Shown: piece by piece, positions 1 to 9,004 of the stretch | Position numbering within the stretch: position 1 is the first letter of the stretch | Layout of the letters: each line of letters opens with the position of its first letter | Assembly: GCA_013115135.1 (NCBI GenBank) | Contig: JABANP010000584.1 | Coordinates: 1-31,007 of the forward strand | Length of the DNA: 31,007 nucleotides | Source of the DNA: Perkinsus olseni | Lineage: Eukaryota; Perkinsozoa; Perkinsida; Perkinsidae | Direction of reading: 5' to 3' | The notes under the pieces: generated by a model | Told to the model about the DNA's origin: nothing | The model's database searches: none | What the model saw: only the letters and a program-made list of their open reading frames with translations | Translations under genes and position numbers: made by a program

Positions 1-1881
1 GCTGGTGACGACAGAACTGTTGACCAGAGGCAGCCGCGCCAGCTCGTCAGAGAAGGACCAATGAAACCATTCAGTTCTCATGGGGTTTTCTCCCATTTGG
101 AAAAGCACACCCCCCATCGCCGAAAGTGAAGAGTCGGCGACTACCACTGTTTCCGGAATTCCTCCGGAATCTTCCCATCCGAGCACTTGCGAGGCAGTGG
201 TATGAGTTAGACTCGGCGAACGTAGAACCTCCAGAAACGATCGTGCGGAGTCCACCAACTTCTCGCCAACCCGGACTACTCGGAGGTGTCGAGAATTAGC
301 TGCTTTCTTGAGGGCATACCAAGGTTGAAGTTGATGTCGCAGCCTCGGAGTCACTTGGCATAACCAGCTGAGACGTCCCGTAACTCGTTCAATAAGAGAG
401 ATAGGTACAGAGCAGGACTTGAAGGAATCCACCACGAGTTGCGTCTCCTCCACTAGAGACAGTCGTTTCGGTTCTGGCACCCGAACTGTTTGGGATGCAA
501 GGTCCCATTCGAAACCAAGGTTGTGTGGCGTTGAAGTGATCCGGAGCTTATCATAAGCAACGTCAAGCCCCAACGCCTTGTATACCAGAAGAATACGAAG
601 AAGCATCCTCAAAGACTCTCTTCTTGTTGTGATCCAACCAAGATCATCAACGTAGATCATACCCGAACCAATATCGGTGTCGGACGGGACCAACTTTTTC
701 AATATGCGGTGTACGCATGCAAAGTATCGGCACCACAGCAGAGGAGAGCTCCGTAGTCCGAAGGGGAGACGCAAGTGTCTAAAGTACCACTGACCAACAT
801 GGTTCAGTAAGAGCTTCTGGTCATCGACATGGACCGGGATATGGCGAAACGCCGAGGCTATGTCAGCTTCGATCCACACCAGCTCCTTCTCAGGGGACCT
901 CTTCTTCTGCTGTTGGACCAGGAAGGCCGCCGACGCTAGGCCAGGTAGGCATATGGTTTCCTCACAGTGAATCTTCTCGTTGACTCCGGAACGGCGAAGA
1001 TCATCAATCAAGCGAACCTTACCATTCGGCTTGGGAACGCACGCCAGTTTGGTTATAACCGCACCTTCCGGGGCTGCGGGCAACTTGGCCATATGACCTT
1101 TTGCAACTTCATCATCCAGCGTTGCCTGAACCAGGTCTGCTACGTCATCAGCAGACCTATAGTTTTTCCAGACTTGGCCGTCTTCGTAGGAGAGACCAAA
1201 ACCAGAGTGCTTCGGGCCTCTGTCCTTCGGCCATAAACCGGTCGCACGGACAGGACGGCCATACCCAACGTGACAGCCACGTTGAACCTCGTTGCATATG
1301 TCTAAGTCTTCTGGTACACCAGGTTGAGAAATAGCCACCAAGAGGTCACGAGTAAGCCGAGCTCGAATGTTGCACTGTGGAGATCTTGCAGTGGAACTTC
1401 CAAGGACAGACGCAAAAGAAACAGCCAATCCTTCGGCACTCTTGTCAAGATCAGCCGAGAGATTTGGTTTCTTGAATGGGCAGTTTTCACCTTGCGAAGA
1501 TCGTGGAAGTTCACTCCAGGCAGAAAGTTGCTCCAAGACGGGTGACGTTAGAGCACACGTGACCGCATCTTCGAGAGCTGCCTGTAACTGCTGGACGACT
1601 CCAGGAGTGTCGGCTGAACGATTCTTAAACCATGTACAGTACTCCGGTCTAGAGGAACCGTCAGTGAGCCTCTCTAATACCTCATCCTTCCAGTTACCCT
1701 TAGAGTTGTAGGCTGTGGTGTTGTAGAACTGCAAATGAGCTTGCTGTTCACCGACCTTATCACCGACGTCGAATAAAAAGGCCTCCGCTCGATCACGATT
1801 ATCCATCGTCGAGTCGCGCCGCTCCCGGCGACGTTGATTTCTTCTTGCCTTGGCTTCAGCAGAACGCGTTCTCTTGGGCAT
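1..1881 (-). CDS. DIRS-A pol, N-terminal part: reverse transcriptase and start of RNase H (runs off the window start)
   Basis: The frame is open for 627 codons from ATG at 1879-1881 to base 1, with no stop. After a basic, Arg-rich start (residues 1-25) come reverse transcriptase motifs: VPKPNGKVRLIDDLR at 283-295, motif A with Asp340 (EADIASAFRHIPV), motif B PFGLRSSP near 373-380, and motif C YVDD at 410-413. The thumb/connection follows, then an RNase H start with Asp583 (VVVADSSLSAMGG). The frame is cut at a codon boundary by the window edge, and the missing RNase H half is at 30648-31007. The protein would copy element RNA into DNA. It lies 115 bp downstream of gag on the same strand, in the gag, RT-RH, YR order of DIRS retrotransposons. 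All catalytic aspartates are present, so this copy may be active or recently active. The RT-RH call is firm; DIRS rather than another order rests on the recombinase at 28505-29626. Confidence 0.9.
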   Translation of the reverse strand, partial: MPKRTRSAEAKARRNQRRRERRDSTMDNRDRAEAFLFDVGDKVGEQQAHLQFYNTTAYNSKGNWKDEVLERLTDGSSRPEYCTWFKNRSADTPGVVQQLQAALEDAVTCALTSPVLEQLSAWSELPRSSQGENCPFKKPNLSADLDKSAEGLAVSFASVLGSSTARSPQCNIRARLTRDLLVAISQPGVPEDLDICNEVQRGCHVGYGRPVRATGLWPKDRGPKHSGFGLSYEDGQVWKNYRSADDVADLVQATLDDEVAKGHMAKLPAAPEGAVITKLACVPKPNGKVRLIDDLRRSGVNEKIHCEETICLPGLASAAFLVQQQKKRSPEKELVWIEADIASAFRHIPVHVDDQKLLLNHVGQWYFRHLRLPFGLRSSPLLWCRYFACVHRILKKLVPSDTDIGSGMIYVDDLGWITTRRESLRMLLRILLVYKALGLDVAYDKLRITSTPHNLGFEWDLASQTVRVPEPKRLSLVEETQLVVDSFKSCSVPISLIERVTGRLSWLCQVTPRLRHQLQPWYALKKAANSRHLRVVRVGEKLVDSARSFLEVLRSPSLTHTTASQVLGWEDSGGIPETVVVADSSLSAMGGVLFQMGENPMRTEWFHWSFSDELARLPLVNSSVVTS

Positions 1882-1996
1882 TGAATAGAATTAACTGAGA
1901 AGATAAGTGACTAAGCTACCTTCTAGGCCTCAACTTCAACACAACGTGTTTGTAAAATGAGAAAAACTATCAGATTCGGGCTAGTTCCAGCGACGA

Positions 1997-3022
1997 CTAT
2001 GTTGACTTGGGGTTCACTTGAGGGGTAGGTGCAGGCTCGGCGGGAGAGGAGTACGGGGCCGATCTCTGAGACCCCTTGGCTTTCCCTTTACCGCCTTTCC
2101 CTTTGGAACCCTTTCCTTTGAACCCCTTTCCTTTACCGTAAGAGGGAGATTGATCGGACCACCTGTCGGTTTGTTGCAACAGGGCTCTAGCAACTTCCAT
2201 ATCCAACTTGGGTCGAATGTAAGCTTCATCACCAAACATGTCTTTCATGGATATAGCCCCGCTAGCGACTGCCATCGCGCCGGACTTACGATAGCTCGCC
2301 TCGGCGTCAATAACTGCTCGGACGGACCTCACAGCAACAAATAAGTCTGCAATATGAATAGCATACGATATAAGATGGCCCAGGTCGACTTGTTCCCTAC
2401 CAACCTCACATAGCTGTAGTGCGGTGGCATATCGGAAGAAGCACTCGTTCCACTGTCCGATCGACACGATGTTGGAGTTCTTACCATCCGAACGACGATG
2501 CTGCACAACTTCCCCAGTGATAGTAGTCACAGTTTCCACCTCGTTGTCATAAACGTGTTTTGGGAACCGGAAGTCGGACAGATCAACGTACAACAATGGG
2601 TTGTCGTGAACCTTCTTCATAGCTGGGAGAGGGGGAAGCATATTGGGAAGGAAACTAATCTTAGTTCCTGCCTCATGGGCGGTCCTACACAGGGCAGGAA
2701 GATCCACCGCCAACTTCTTGGCTCTACCCCGCTCCTCTGTCAGAGACCGTTCGTGTAGTAAACGTAACTGGTTAGCGGCTTCCGTAGCTGCTCCCTTAAT
2801 GACGGTCTTCACATTGTGCTTCTTCTGGTCGATTTCTTCAGCCGCTGTGCCTTCGCAAGCGTTGGAGGTCACGGCAGCAATAGTATCCTCACTTATAGAA
2901 GACAATAGTAGAGCAGACACAATACCATACGCTTCCAATGAAGTGACTATCTTGGGGCCCCATACATCGGCATCCTGCTGGCCTTGAATGGTGAGCTGTA
3001 TGATATCTTGAACCGCGGGCAT
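1997..3022 (-). CDS. DIRS-A gag-like protein with Lys/Gly-rich tail
   Basis: 341 codons from ATG at 3020-3022; an upstream in-frame TTG at 3034 is less likely as start. I see no enzyme motif. The central part (about residues 187-247) has a QWNECFFRYATALQ block, then a Leu-rich helix and a DAEASYRK block. That layout recalls the W...F..Y...YD..FR region of gag-like proteins of DIRS and related elements. The C terminus (about 295-317) is a run of short Lys-Gly repeats such as KGKGFKGKGSKGKGG, a likely nucleic-acid-binding tail used in place of zinc knuckles. It precedes the RT gene on the same strand by 115 bp and probably packages the element RNA. The gag assignment is by position and composition, so it is less certain than the pol call. 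Confidence 0.72.
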   Translation of the reverse strand: MPAVQDIIQLTIQGQQDADVWGPKIVTSLEAYGIVSALLLSSISEDTIAAVTSNACEGTAAEEIDQKKHNVKTVIKGAATEAANQLRLLHERSLTEERGRAKKLAVDLPALCRTAHEAGTKISFLPNMLPPLPAMKKVHDNPLLYVDLSDFRFPKHVYDNEVETVTTITGEVVQHRRSDGKNSNIVSIGQWNECFFRYATALQLCEVGREQVDLGHLISYAIHIADLFVAVRSVRAVIDAEASYRKSGAMAVASGAISMKDMFGDEAYIRPKLDMEVARALLQQTDRWSDQSPSYGKGKGFKGKGSKGKGGKGKAKGSQRSAPYSSPAEPAPTPQVNPKST

Positions 3023-3034
3023 GACAAGCAACAA

Positions 3035-3820
3035 GGGGGAAAGCTTTCTACAAAAGTAGCAGTTCGTGGATCCCCAAGCCCTGAGTGCATCATCAGAATT
3101 TCGAACCCTCGATTCAGCACCTCAGCGTTTTGCGGTTGGCATCTTTCGTCACTGTTTCACGTTTCGCCCTACACGTACCAGGAGGCCCTATTGGGCGACC
3201 CCAGATTGCCACTGTCATCGACAGGAGTCTGCGCTCGCGCCGTACGTGATTCTCGAGCATGTGTTTCAAGCAACTTCGTACCTTCCTCCCTGAGAGAGTC
3301 CCGATGTGACTTCGGTGGCCCTACCGGGGATTGAACCCGCAACCTTCGGATTGCAGGGTGAGTAGCATGACTGCTACGCCACATACCGCCTTCAAACATC
3401 AAACAACCGAAATTAGTCCGGCTCGACACTTCGACGGAACTATTCGAATTATTCCACGCGCAAGTGCTGAATCGGGAGTGATATTCCGACCAAGGGTCTG
3501 AACGACAGGAAACACCGGTGATAGTGAGAACTAGTAAGCGAGCTTGAAATTCTTGGGCATGTGAAAGGAAGGGAAACGGGTGCAGTAATGTGAAGCGCCC
3601 TTCAATCACCGAGCGCTGTTAAGTAGTAATTGTACCCTATCTCAGCGTATCGAGCGAAAGCGGATCCCAAACAAGACTTTCAAGCAAGAAGCTTTGCTAC
3701 GAACATTGCGCGGGACTTATCAAGAAGCCCACGCCAATTGACGAACTGGTTTGAGAAACTCAAAGTCTAAACTACGGTTCAAATATGAAAGCGAGAGAAA
3801 CAAATAAGATGAACAGTGCT
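3035..3820. other. DIRS-A 5' leader region without a supported gene
   Basis: This stretch separates gag from the small upstream ORF. Apart from the tRNA-like sequence at 3315-3382 I see no convincing coding frame. It probably contains the element promoter and leader. Confidence 0.4.
3315..3382 (-). other. tRNA-like sequence with A and B boxes (Cys-GCA-like), degenerate
   Basis: On the minus strand an A box (TGGCGTAGCAG) and a B box (GGTTCAATCCC) match the RNA polymerase III consensus. A perfect 5-bp hairpin (GTAGC/GCTAC) sits at the D-arm position, and the ends pair as GTGGC/GCCAC. The would-be anticodon loop contains TGCAAT, suggesting GCA (Cys). The anticodon stem does not pair and the acceptor is too short, so this is a tRNA pseudogene, a tRNA-derived SINE head, or an internal promoter of DIRS-A rather than a working tRNA. 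Confidence 0.45.
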
Positions 3821-4075
3821 TTATGCAAAGCGCCTCCGCGGAGGATCTCTGGAAGGCGGTCGACTTCTTACGGCCTTCCTAATAGTCTTCTTAGCATCTC
3901 GCTCCTTCTCCAACTCACGGAGCATCTCTTCCAGTACGCTGAGTTGGTCAACATGGTCTTCCTTCCCAACACTTCCAGACTGGTTCCAATTTGCTTCACT
4001 TCCCATAGCATACCACTCGTCCCCAGAAGAGTCTTCATCATTCTGGATGTACTTGGAAGGAAGTTGTTGGGCCAT
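3821..4075 (-). CDS. Small hypothetical protein upstream of DIRS-A gag
   Basis: 84 codons from ATG at 4073-4075. The protein is acidic in the middle (NDEDSSGDEWYAM), then has a likely coiled-coil stretch (DQLSVLEEMLRELEKERDAKK) and a basic Arg/Pro tail. I do not recognise it. It lies inside DIRS-A, 0.8 kb upstream of gag on the same strand, so it may be a small accessory ORF or a 5' exon of gag. The coiled-coil pattern looks like real coding sequence, but the length is short enough for chance. Confidence 0.35.
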   Translation of the reverse strand: MAQQLPSKYIQNDEDSSGDEWYAMGSEANWNQSGSVGKEDHVDQLSVLEEMLRELEKERDAKKTIRKAVRSRPPSRDPPRRRFA

Positions 4076-4611
4076 GGAAACAACAGATATCGTTGAACTA
4101 TTCGTAAGATGACCCTTCAATCGCAGCTCGGCTCCGGCTACCGATTAACCAATCCGATAGTAGCAACAATCCAAATTGGGTCATAGGGGACGTTACAGAC
4201 ACCAACCAAAGCAGAGACCTGCTGCCAAGTGGGATTCTTAGTCAATCCTCTTCAGACACGAATGCCCTAGGCTCTCCACGTTGAAGATTCATGAGGAAGA
4301 GTCCCATAGAACCCTCGCCGATCTAAGCAGCGGCTGAGGGGTGGCCATAGTTCTCACACGGGTGAACGTGTACCTCCCATGTGAAAGAACAAGGCCGCGA
4401 AAATCAGCCAAAGTCTGGTGAGCACCAGACAACCAACGTCATACATTGATAACTAGTAGCGTTTGAATATCTGCACTAGCTTCGTTTGTGCGGAAGATGC
4501 TCCAAGTGGCTTACCACACAAACCCCACGTCTTCTTCGTTGTGCGGGAGCGAAAAATTCCTCTACTTCCCGAATTTCACTCTCGTCGATCAGCCGTAGTC
4601 GATCACTGCCA
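4076..4611. other. DIRS-A terminal region (5' end of element), no gene seen
   Basis: Nothing convincing is coded here. The element ends at base 4611, where sequence of the tRNA array resumes (GATATAC just before tRNA-iMet). On the minus strand the terminus begins with GGCAGTGATCG. The other end of the element at 28079 has CAGTGA about 10 bases in, a weak hint of inverted ends. Confidence 0.5.
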
Positions 4612-4618
4612 GATATAC

Positions 4619-4691
4619 TAGCAGCTCCTTGTTTCGGTCAAGGGACCTTTGGGTTATGAGCCCAACACGCTATCCACTGCGCCAAGCTGCT
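4619..4691 (-). tRNA. Initiator tRNA-Met (CAT), copy A
   Basis: 73 nt. The acceptor pairs AGCAGCT/AGCTGCT, the A box is TGGCGCAGTGG, and the anticodon loop CTCATAA lies in a perfect TTGGG/CCCAA stem. The T-loop reads GACCGAAAC, the A54/A60 style of eukaryotic initiators, with C where copies B and C have T (GATCGAAAC). Confidence 0.92.
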
Positions 4692-4768
4692 TTGACGGTA
4701 TAATATGCTTTTGGCACCCGTAAGGAGGTTGTTGCTAATAGTTCGAGTGTATGTCCAGCTCACGCCTA

Positions 4769-4840
4769 TGCACCGTCCGGGAATTGAACCCGGACCATCT
4801 GCTTGGAAGGCAGATATCCTAACCATTAGACCAACGGTGC
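4769..4840 (-). tRNA. tRNA-Gly (TCC), copy A
   Basis: 72 nt. The acceptor pairs GCACCGT/ACGGTGC, the A box is TGGTCTAATGG and the B box GGTTCAATTCC. The anticodon loop CTTCCAA sits between TCTGC and GCAGA, giving TCC. Confidence 0.95.
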
Positions 4841-4905
4841 CCAATGAAGTAACGGTAGATTAGAAGTCTCCCGACTCACTCAGCTTCAGAGAGTAACCAG
4901 GAATT

Positions 4906-4979
4906 TACTGGAACCGAGAGTCGAACTCGGGACCTACTGCGTGTTAGGCAGTCGTCATAACCAACTAGACCATTCCAGC
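4906..4979 (-). tRNA. tRNA-Val (AAC), copy A
   Basis: 74 nt. The acceptor pairs GCTGGAA/TTCCAGT (one G-T pair), the A box is TGGTCTAGTTGG, and the T-arm is CCGAG-TTCGACT-CTCGG. The anticodon loop CTAACAC gives AAC. Confidence 0.95.
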
Positions 4980-5272
4980 TACAGGAGCTGGAATCATCTC
5001 TACCCCGAAATCGCGCTGCTAGTGTTCTTTCGCACGCAATGTGCTCTAGCTTAGCGCCGGATGTGTCACCCCAAGCGACACGCCTGATTTTATAGAGGCA
5101 CGCCGATCGCTACGGTCTACGCTTTGAAGAGAAAATTTTGTAGGACCACAATTCGCAATACGCTCTCTGAGTAAGTTGGCAATTGCCTCCGCGAGCAAAT
5201 GATTCTCTTTCGTTGGAGGAGCTCGAGATCTTCAGGGTCGGCGTCGCGTCCGCTTTACACTTGCTGAGACGG
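4980..5272. promoter_or_regulatory. Conserved divergent spacer between tRNA-Val and tRNA-Leu
   Basis: This 293-bp spacer is nearly identical in all array copies. It contains a TATAAAA-like sequence on the minus strand near 5087-5094, about 110 bp upstream of tRNA-Val, and a small hairpin (GTGTC/GACAC around 5063-5082). It could be an upstream promoter for the leftward tRNAs or hide a short unrecognised RNA. I found no A/B-box pair or B-box motif in it. Confidence 0.4.
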
Positions 5273-5354
5273 GTCAGTTTGGCCGAGTGGTCTAAGGCGC
5301 CAGACTCAATTTCTGGTGGAGAGATCCTCGTGGGTTCGAATCCCACAGCTGACA
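5273..5354 (+). tRNA. tRNA-Leu (CAA), copy B
   Basis: 82 nt with a long variable arm (class II). The acceptor pairs GTCAGTT/AGCTGAC, the A box is TGGCCGAGTGG and the B box GGTTCGAATCC. The anticodon loop CTCAATT lies between CCAGA and TCTGG, giving CAA. Other copies have CTCAAGT in the loop. Confidence 0.95.
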
Positions 5355-5406
5355 AGTAATAGTCTGTACTTATATTTCTGTTCTCCTTTTCTGGCGAAAG
5401 ATATAC

Positions 5407-5479
5407 TAGCAGCTCCTTGTTTCGATCAAGGGACCTTTGGGTTATGAGCACAACACGCTATCCACTGCGCCAAGCTGCT
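5407..5479 (-). tRNA. Initiator tRNA-Met (CAT), copy B, with anticodon-stem mismatch
   Basis: As copy A, but with the consensus T-loop GATCGAAAC. One stem base has changed (TTGTG against CCCAA), giving a T-C mismatch in the anticodon stem. Initiators depend on the G-C pairs of this stem, so function may be reduced. Confidence 0.88.
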
Positions 5480-5556
5480 TTGGCGGTATAATATGCTTTT
5501 GGCACCCGTAAGGAGGTTGTTGCTAATAGTTCGAGTGTATGTCCAGCTGACGCCTA

Positions 5557-5628
5557 TGCACCGTCCGGGAATTGAACCCGGACCATCTGCTTGGAAGGCA
5601 GATATCCTAACCATTAGACCAACGGTGC
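5557..5628 (-). tRNA. tRNA-Gly (TCC), copy B
   Basis: Identical in structure to copy A: 72 nt, acceptor GCACCGT/ACGGTGC, anticodon TCC. Confidence 0.95.
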
Positions 5629-5693
5629 CCAATGAAGTAACGGTAAATTAGAAGTCTCGCGACTCACTCAGCTTCAGAGAGTAACCGAAAATT

Positions 5694-5767
5694 TACTGGA
5701 ACCGAGAGTCGAACTCGGAATCTACTGCGTGTTAGGCAGTCGTCATAACCAACTAGACCATTCCAGC
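5694..5767 (-). tRNA. tRNA-Val (AAC), copy B
   Basis: 74 nt. It differs from copy A only in the variable loop (GATT for GGTC). All stems pair; anticodon AAC. Confidence 0.94.
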
Positions 5768-6178
5768 TACAGGAGCTGAATCATCTCTACCCCGAGATCG
5801 CGCTGCTAGTGTTCTTTCGCACGCAATGTGCTCTAGCTTAGCGCCGGATGTGTCACCCCAAGCGACACGCCTGATTTTATAGAGGCACGCCGATCGCTAC
5901 GGTCTACGCTTTGAAGAGAAAATTTTGTAGGACTGCAAACCTAGGCCCGATCGCAGCTTCCCACCCAAAACTCGTCAACTCGACTCGTCCCGCCCTGCCG
6001 ATCAAATCTGGGCCATCGGACAGCCATCCACCGACAGCTGTGGATTGCACGTCCAGATGCAGACAGTAAAACTACCCAAACCCCCCAGATGATCGGCAAG
6101 GCTTGCGATCGAACTGTACCTAAGCTACAACACACACCACCACTTTCTATTAATGGCCTCTCAAACTTGTCTAAGCGG

Positions 6179-7462
6179 CTACTCACGCAACCATATTTTG
6201 CAGGGGTCGGTGGCGGCCGGCTGCCTCGACCACCAGCAGCTCTTCTCAGCTTCACCGTGCCGTTGGTCGCCATCGCCAGTACTGCATGTGGACGTCGTGG
6301 TCATCACTAAGTCGCTGCCTGTTTCCACTATGACGTAGCCCTGGGTGAACCTATCGTCGTTCGGGTCAGGGTAAGCGATGTCCTCGCTGCGATAGCTTCG
6401 CTCCGACTCGTCAGCCACTGCATCCGCCGGCGAGTCACACCGCGGACCTACAGCTGCAGCAGCCAGGGCTCGGCAGGCGTAGGTGTCTCCGTAGGTCTGG
6501 ATCATCGCTTCTTGGATATACAAATCAACAGCAGCTGATCTCCATCTCCCAAAAACCTGCACCTCCTCCCTCGTGAGTCCCGCTCCCACAAGGAGCCAGC
6601 ACCCGTCACGCCGCATTGAATGCGTACCCCAGTGATACTTGTCGTTATCCGTGGCACCGATGCCTTGCAGGTCAGACCGCAGACACTTGAGACAGTCACC
6701 CTTGGTCCAAGGGCGTCCGTCGCCGCACGCAAAGAGATGTGCGCCGCCCTGATAGCCTGCGTCCTGCATCCACCGTGTGGCCAACTCTATAGCATGCACC
6801 GGGCATAGCATAGCTCCCGAATTGCCCATTGCACAGGTACAGCTGTGGCTCCGATAGCCTCCGATGCTCTGCTGGTCGGTCTTACTCTGTGGGATGTGTA
6901 AGGTAACTCGGCCAGCGACAGCGTCGATCTCGGCGTCTCCGATCCTTACTTCGACCAGCTCGCTGACGCGCAGCATAAACCAGGCACCGACCACGTAGGC
7001 GACCGCACGCAGTTTGCTCATGGTACCGGTGGCGTTCCTCATCATGGCGGCCAGTTGAGCGGCGGTGAGTGGACGCACTTGTTTGGCAGGGCCAATGCCC
7101 CGTGCGCAAGCGCGCTTCGCCCGCTTCATGGCCTGCTTCTCGGCGACGCCCAGGGGGTACCCCGCGGCCGCACTGGTTGCCGCTGCTTGCTGGATGTATG
7201 CATATGCCGACCGGTAGTGACAGTGTTTGAGCACCGCGGCAACCTCCTCAATCGACCGGACCGTGAGGGGCATCTCATCATGGCCCAAAGCCAGGGTGAG
7301 TTTCTGCCATAGTCGTTGTCGTGACCTCCTTGGCGCCTTCGACGACGGCGCGTAGACGTCGTCCTCCAAAGCCTTCATCGCCATGCCCAACCTCGTCGGT
7401 GACCTCGCAGTTCTCACGGCTTCTTCCGCTTTGCTGAGCTTCCGACCGGGGCGTGGTGACAT
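6179..7462 (-). CDS. DIRS-B tyrosine recombinase
   Basis: 427 aa from ATG at 7460-7462. It would integrate the circular DNA copy of the element. Catalytic residues of the tyrosine recombinase family are visible in order: Arg165 (LRVSELVEV), Lys194 (SKTDQQ), His281-x-x-Arg284 (HSMRRDG), Trp307 (GRWRS) and Tyr315 (VDLYIQEA). The N-terminal 130 residues are helical and basic, as expected for the core-binding domain. The last 100 residues after the tyrosine are Asp/Ser-rich and of unknown role. It lies 165 bp downstream of the RNase H frame. The catalytic set is complete although the rest of the element is damaged. Confidence 0.93.
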   Translation of the reverse strand: MSPRPGRKLSKAEEAVRTARSPTRLGMAMKALEDDVYAPSSKAPRRSRQRLWQKLTLALGHDEMPLTVRSIEEVAAVLKHCHYRSAYAYIQQAAATSAAAGYPLGVAEKQAMKRAKRACARGIGPAKQVRPLTAAQLAAMMRNATGTMSKLRAVAYVVGAWFMLRVSELVEVRIGDAEIDAVAGRVTLHIPQSKTDQQSIGGYRSHSCTCAMGNSGAMLCPVHAIELATRWMQDAGYQGGAHLFACGDGRPWTKGDCLKCLRSDLQGIGATDNDKYHWGTHSMRRDGCWLLVGAGLTREEVQVFGRWRSAAVDLYIQEAMIQTYGDTYACRALAAAAVGPRCDSPADAVADESERSYRSEDIAYPDPNDDRFTQGYVIVETGSDLVMTTTSTCSTGDGDQRHGEAEKSCWWSRQPAATDPCKIWLRE

Positions 7463-7627
7463 GCTACAGGAACGAAACGAAAGGAACTACGGAATCACCC
7501 TCCAAGGAGCTCATGCCGATACCCTGGCCCAGACCGCAGAGGCCCGAAGGGCCGAGGCCCTGGCGAGGTGAGCCGAGGCAGCTAATAACTACAACACAAC
7601 GACTGAGACCACTGGACACTTTCGCAG

Positions 7628-8305
7628 CTATCTCAGATCTGATCGCGGCAGGCTGGCGGCTCCGCACAGAGAGAGCCTCCAGAAGCTGTCATCCCGCGCA
7701 GCGCAGAAGTCACGAGGGACACCTCCCAGCTCGCTAGGCACGGCTGACTCGAGGGATCCCTCAAACCGGCGACTCAAGCTGTCAGCCAAGTAATTCAGCT
7801 TTGACGGCACATGCTCGTAGAGAACGTGTAGCACTCTCACGTCCACGGCCGCATCCAGCGCAAGCTCTCGAACTACCGCGTTAATCGTTGGAGACCGCGA
7901 CCTGAGCCTCAGGGCCGCACCCAGGGCTGTCCTTGAGTCGCTCTGGCACACGATACCGACTGTCGATGGGAGCCGGTTCTTCCACAACCGTGAGGCTATC
8001 AAGATGGCTAGCGACTCCCAAAGGGCCTGGAACTTGGAGTTGCCTCGAGACGCACTGAACTTCCGAAGGTCGTCGTCGGATACCTTCTCGCTGAACCAGC
8101 GAGCGAGCTTCCCGTCCAAGACGAGGATACCACCATATCCTGTTGTGCTCGCATCCACCACAATTGCAGCAGAGAGGCTCGGCCTGCGGAACCTCACATC
8201 GAAGAGGCGACGAAACCCGAAGCTCGACAGTCTCTCCGAGGACCGAGCGGCCGCGAACAGAAGGAAGGCAAGAATCCACTGTAGGCTTGTGCGAATGGGC
8301 CCCAT
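7628..8305 (-). CDS. DIRS-B RNase H domain (3' part of pol, frameshifted)
   Basis: 225 codons from an internal ATG; this is not a separate gene but the end of pol. RNase H residues are visible: Asp51 (VVDASTTGYGG), Glu97 (ALWESLAIL), Asp123 (CQSDSRTALG), and the C-terminal block YEHVPSKLNYLADSLSR with His165 and Asp175. The preceding thumb/connection segment (8308-8464; VRWVGFDFEL, AVPQSKLDAESA) is in another frame. The frame breaks near a run of four A residues (T on + at 8326-8329), so a one-base indel probably separates the two. Confidence 0.85.
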   Translation of the reverse strand: MGPIRTSLQWILAFLLFAAARSSERLSSFGFRRLFDVRFRRPSLSAAIVVDASTTGYGGILVLDGKLARWFSEKVSDDDLRKFSASRGNSKFQALWESLAILIASRLWKNRLPSTVGIVCQSDSRTALGAALRLRSRSPTINAVVRELALDAAVDVRVLHVLYEHVPSKLNYLADSLSRRFEGSLESAVPSELGGVPRDFCAARDDSFWRLSLCGAASLPRSDLR

Positions 8306-8307
8306 CG

Positions 8308-8464
8308 CTACCCATGCTGACTCCGTTTTGCCGACTCGGCGTCCAGCTTACTCTGCGGAACCGCGACCGATATCCCGGAAGGCTGGAGCTCGAAGTCGAA
8401 TCCGACCCACCTAACCTTCCTACCAATCGTGCCTTTGTGGTAGGCGAAGGGGATGCCAATAGCC
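8308..8464 (-). pseudogene. DIRS-B RT thumb/connection fragment
   Basis: This continues the RT after the foldback insertion: GIPFAYHKGTIGRKVRWVG, then AVPQSKLDAESA and a stop at 8308. It is in the same frame as the RT part at 9431-10578. Insert plus one target duplicate measures 966 bp, a multiple of three. Confidence 0.82.
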
Positions 8465-9004
8465 GGGTGTACCGCGATTCGTCCATGATCGATTGGTCCA
8501 CTGCAGCTTCGATCCAAGATTGTTTCGTACAAATTGCGGTTCATTCATGATCTTTTCGTACACCGAAAAATTGTATGTTTCGGTCACGATTTTTTCATCC
8601 ATAACCGGTTTCGTACACGATTATTTCGTCCATGGGCGGTTGATCCAAAGATATGCTCGTTGTGATCTATTCGGCCACGATCTTTTCGAAAAAAATTCAT
8701 TCGTCCAATAGTGGTTCGTACATATGAAACTGACGACACGCAAGTGTTTACCGAAGGAAATGAACCCACGACCTCGGGAATACCAGCTTGAGCTCCTCCC
8801 CTACTCACCTGTATGACTCCTCCTGGGTTCCGACAAAGTACCGCCCATGCGATACCCAACTATTCAACTTGGCTCCATTCATGTTAGGAGCCTCTAGGCA
8901 CTGGGATCATAACAGAGACAACCTGATGCGGGGGAGTGCTAGATCGTCACCACTAGTGACTCACCAGTAGAGGCGGCGGTGAGATTCTTAGGTCGTAGTA
9001 GGTG

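Larger units (their letters stand above)
1..4611 (-). mobile_element. DIRS-like retrotransposon DIRS-A, 5' part (gag and RT)
   Basis: This is the upstream half of the element whose downstream half is at 28079-31007. Genes read leftwards: small ORF, gag, RT-RNase H. The right boundary at 4611/4612 is set by comparison with intact array units. The halves either belong to one element joined across the window ends, or are two copies of the same family inserted at the same array position. Confidence 0.85.
4612..5146. repeat. tRNA array unit, copy A (iMet-Gly-Val part)
   Basis: Part of a 788-bp tandem unit. Period measured on equivalent bases: iMet 4619 to 5407, Gly 4769 to 5557, Val 4906 to 5694, all 788. 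It starts right at the DIRS-A edge and runs into copy B without a break. iMet, Gly and Val all point left; the Val-Leu spacer is a divergent intergenic region. Confidence 0.95.
5147..5933. repeat. tRNA array unit, copy B (complete Leu-iMet-Gly-Val)
   Basis: The only uninterrupted unit, 787 bp here against the 788-bp period, with one base lost in the spacer after Val relative to copy A. It ends at 5933, where DIRS-B begins. Confidence 0.95.

Noticed and set aside
5110..5451. Frames containing AVGFEPTRISPPE (also near 12126-12365 and 27795-28220)
   Set aside because: These are antisense translations of tRNA-Leu, a common annotation artefact.
6089..8550. Plus-strand frames opposite the DIRS-B recombinase and RNase H
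   Set aside because: Shadows of the minus-strand genes; no domain sense.
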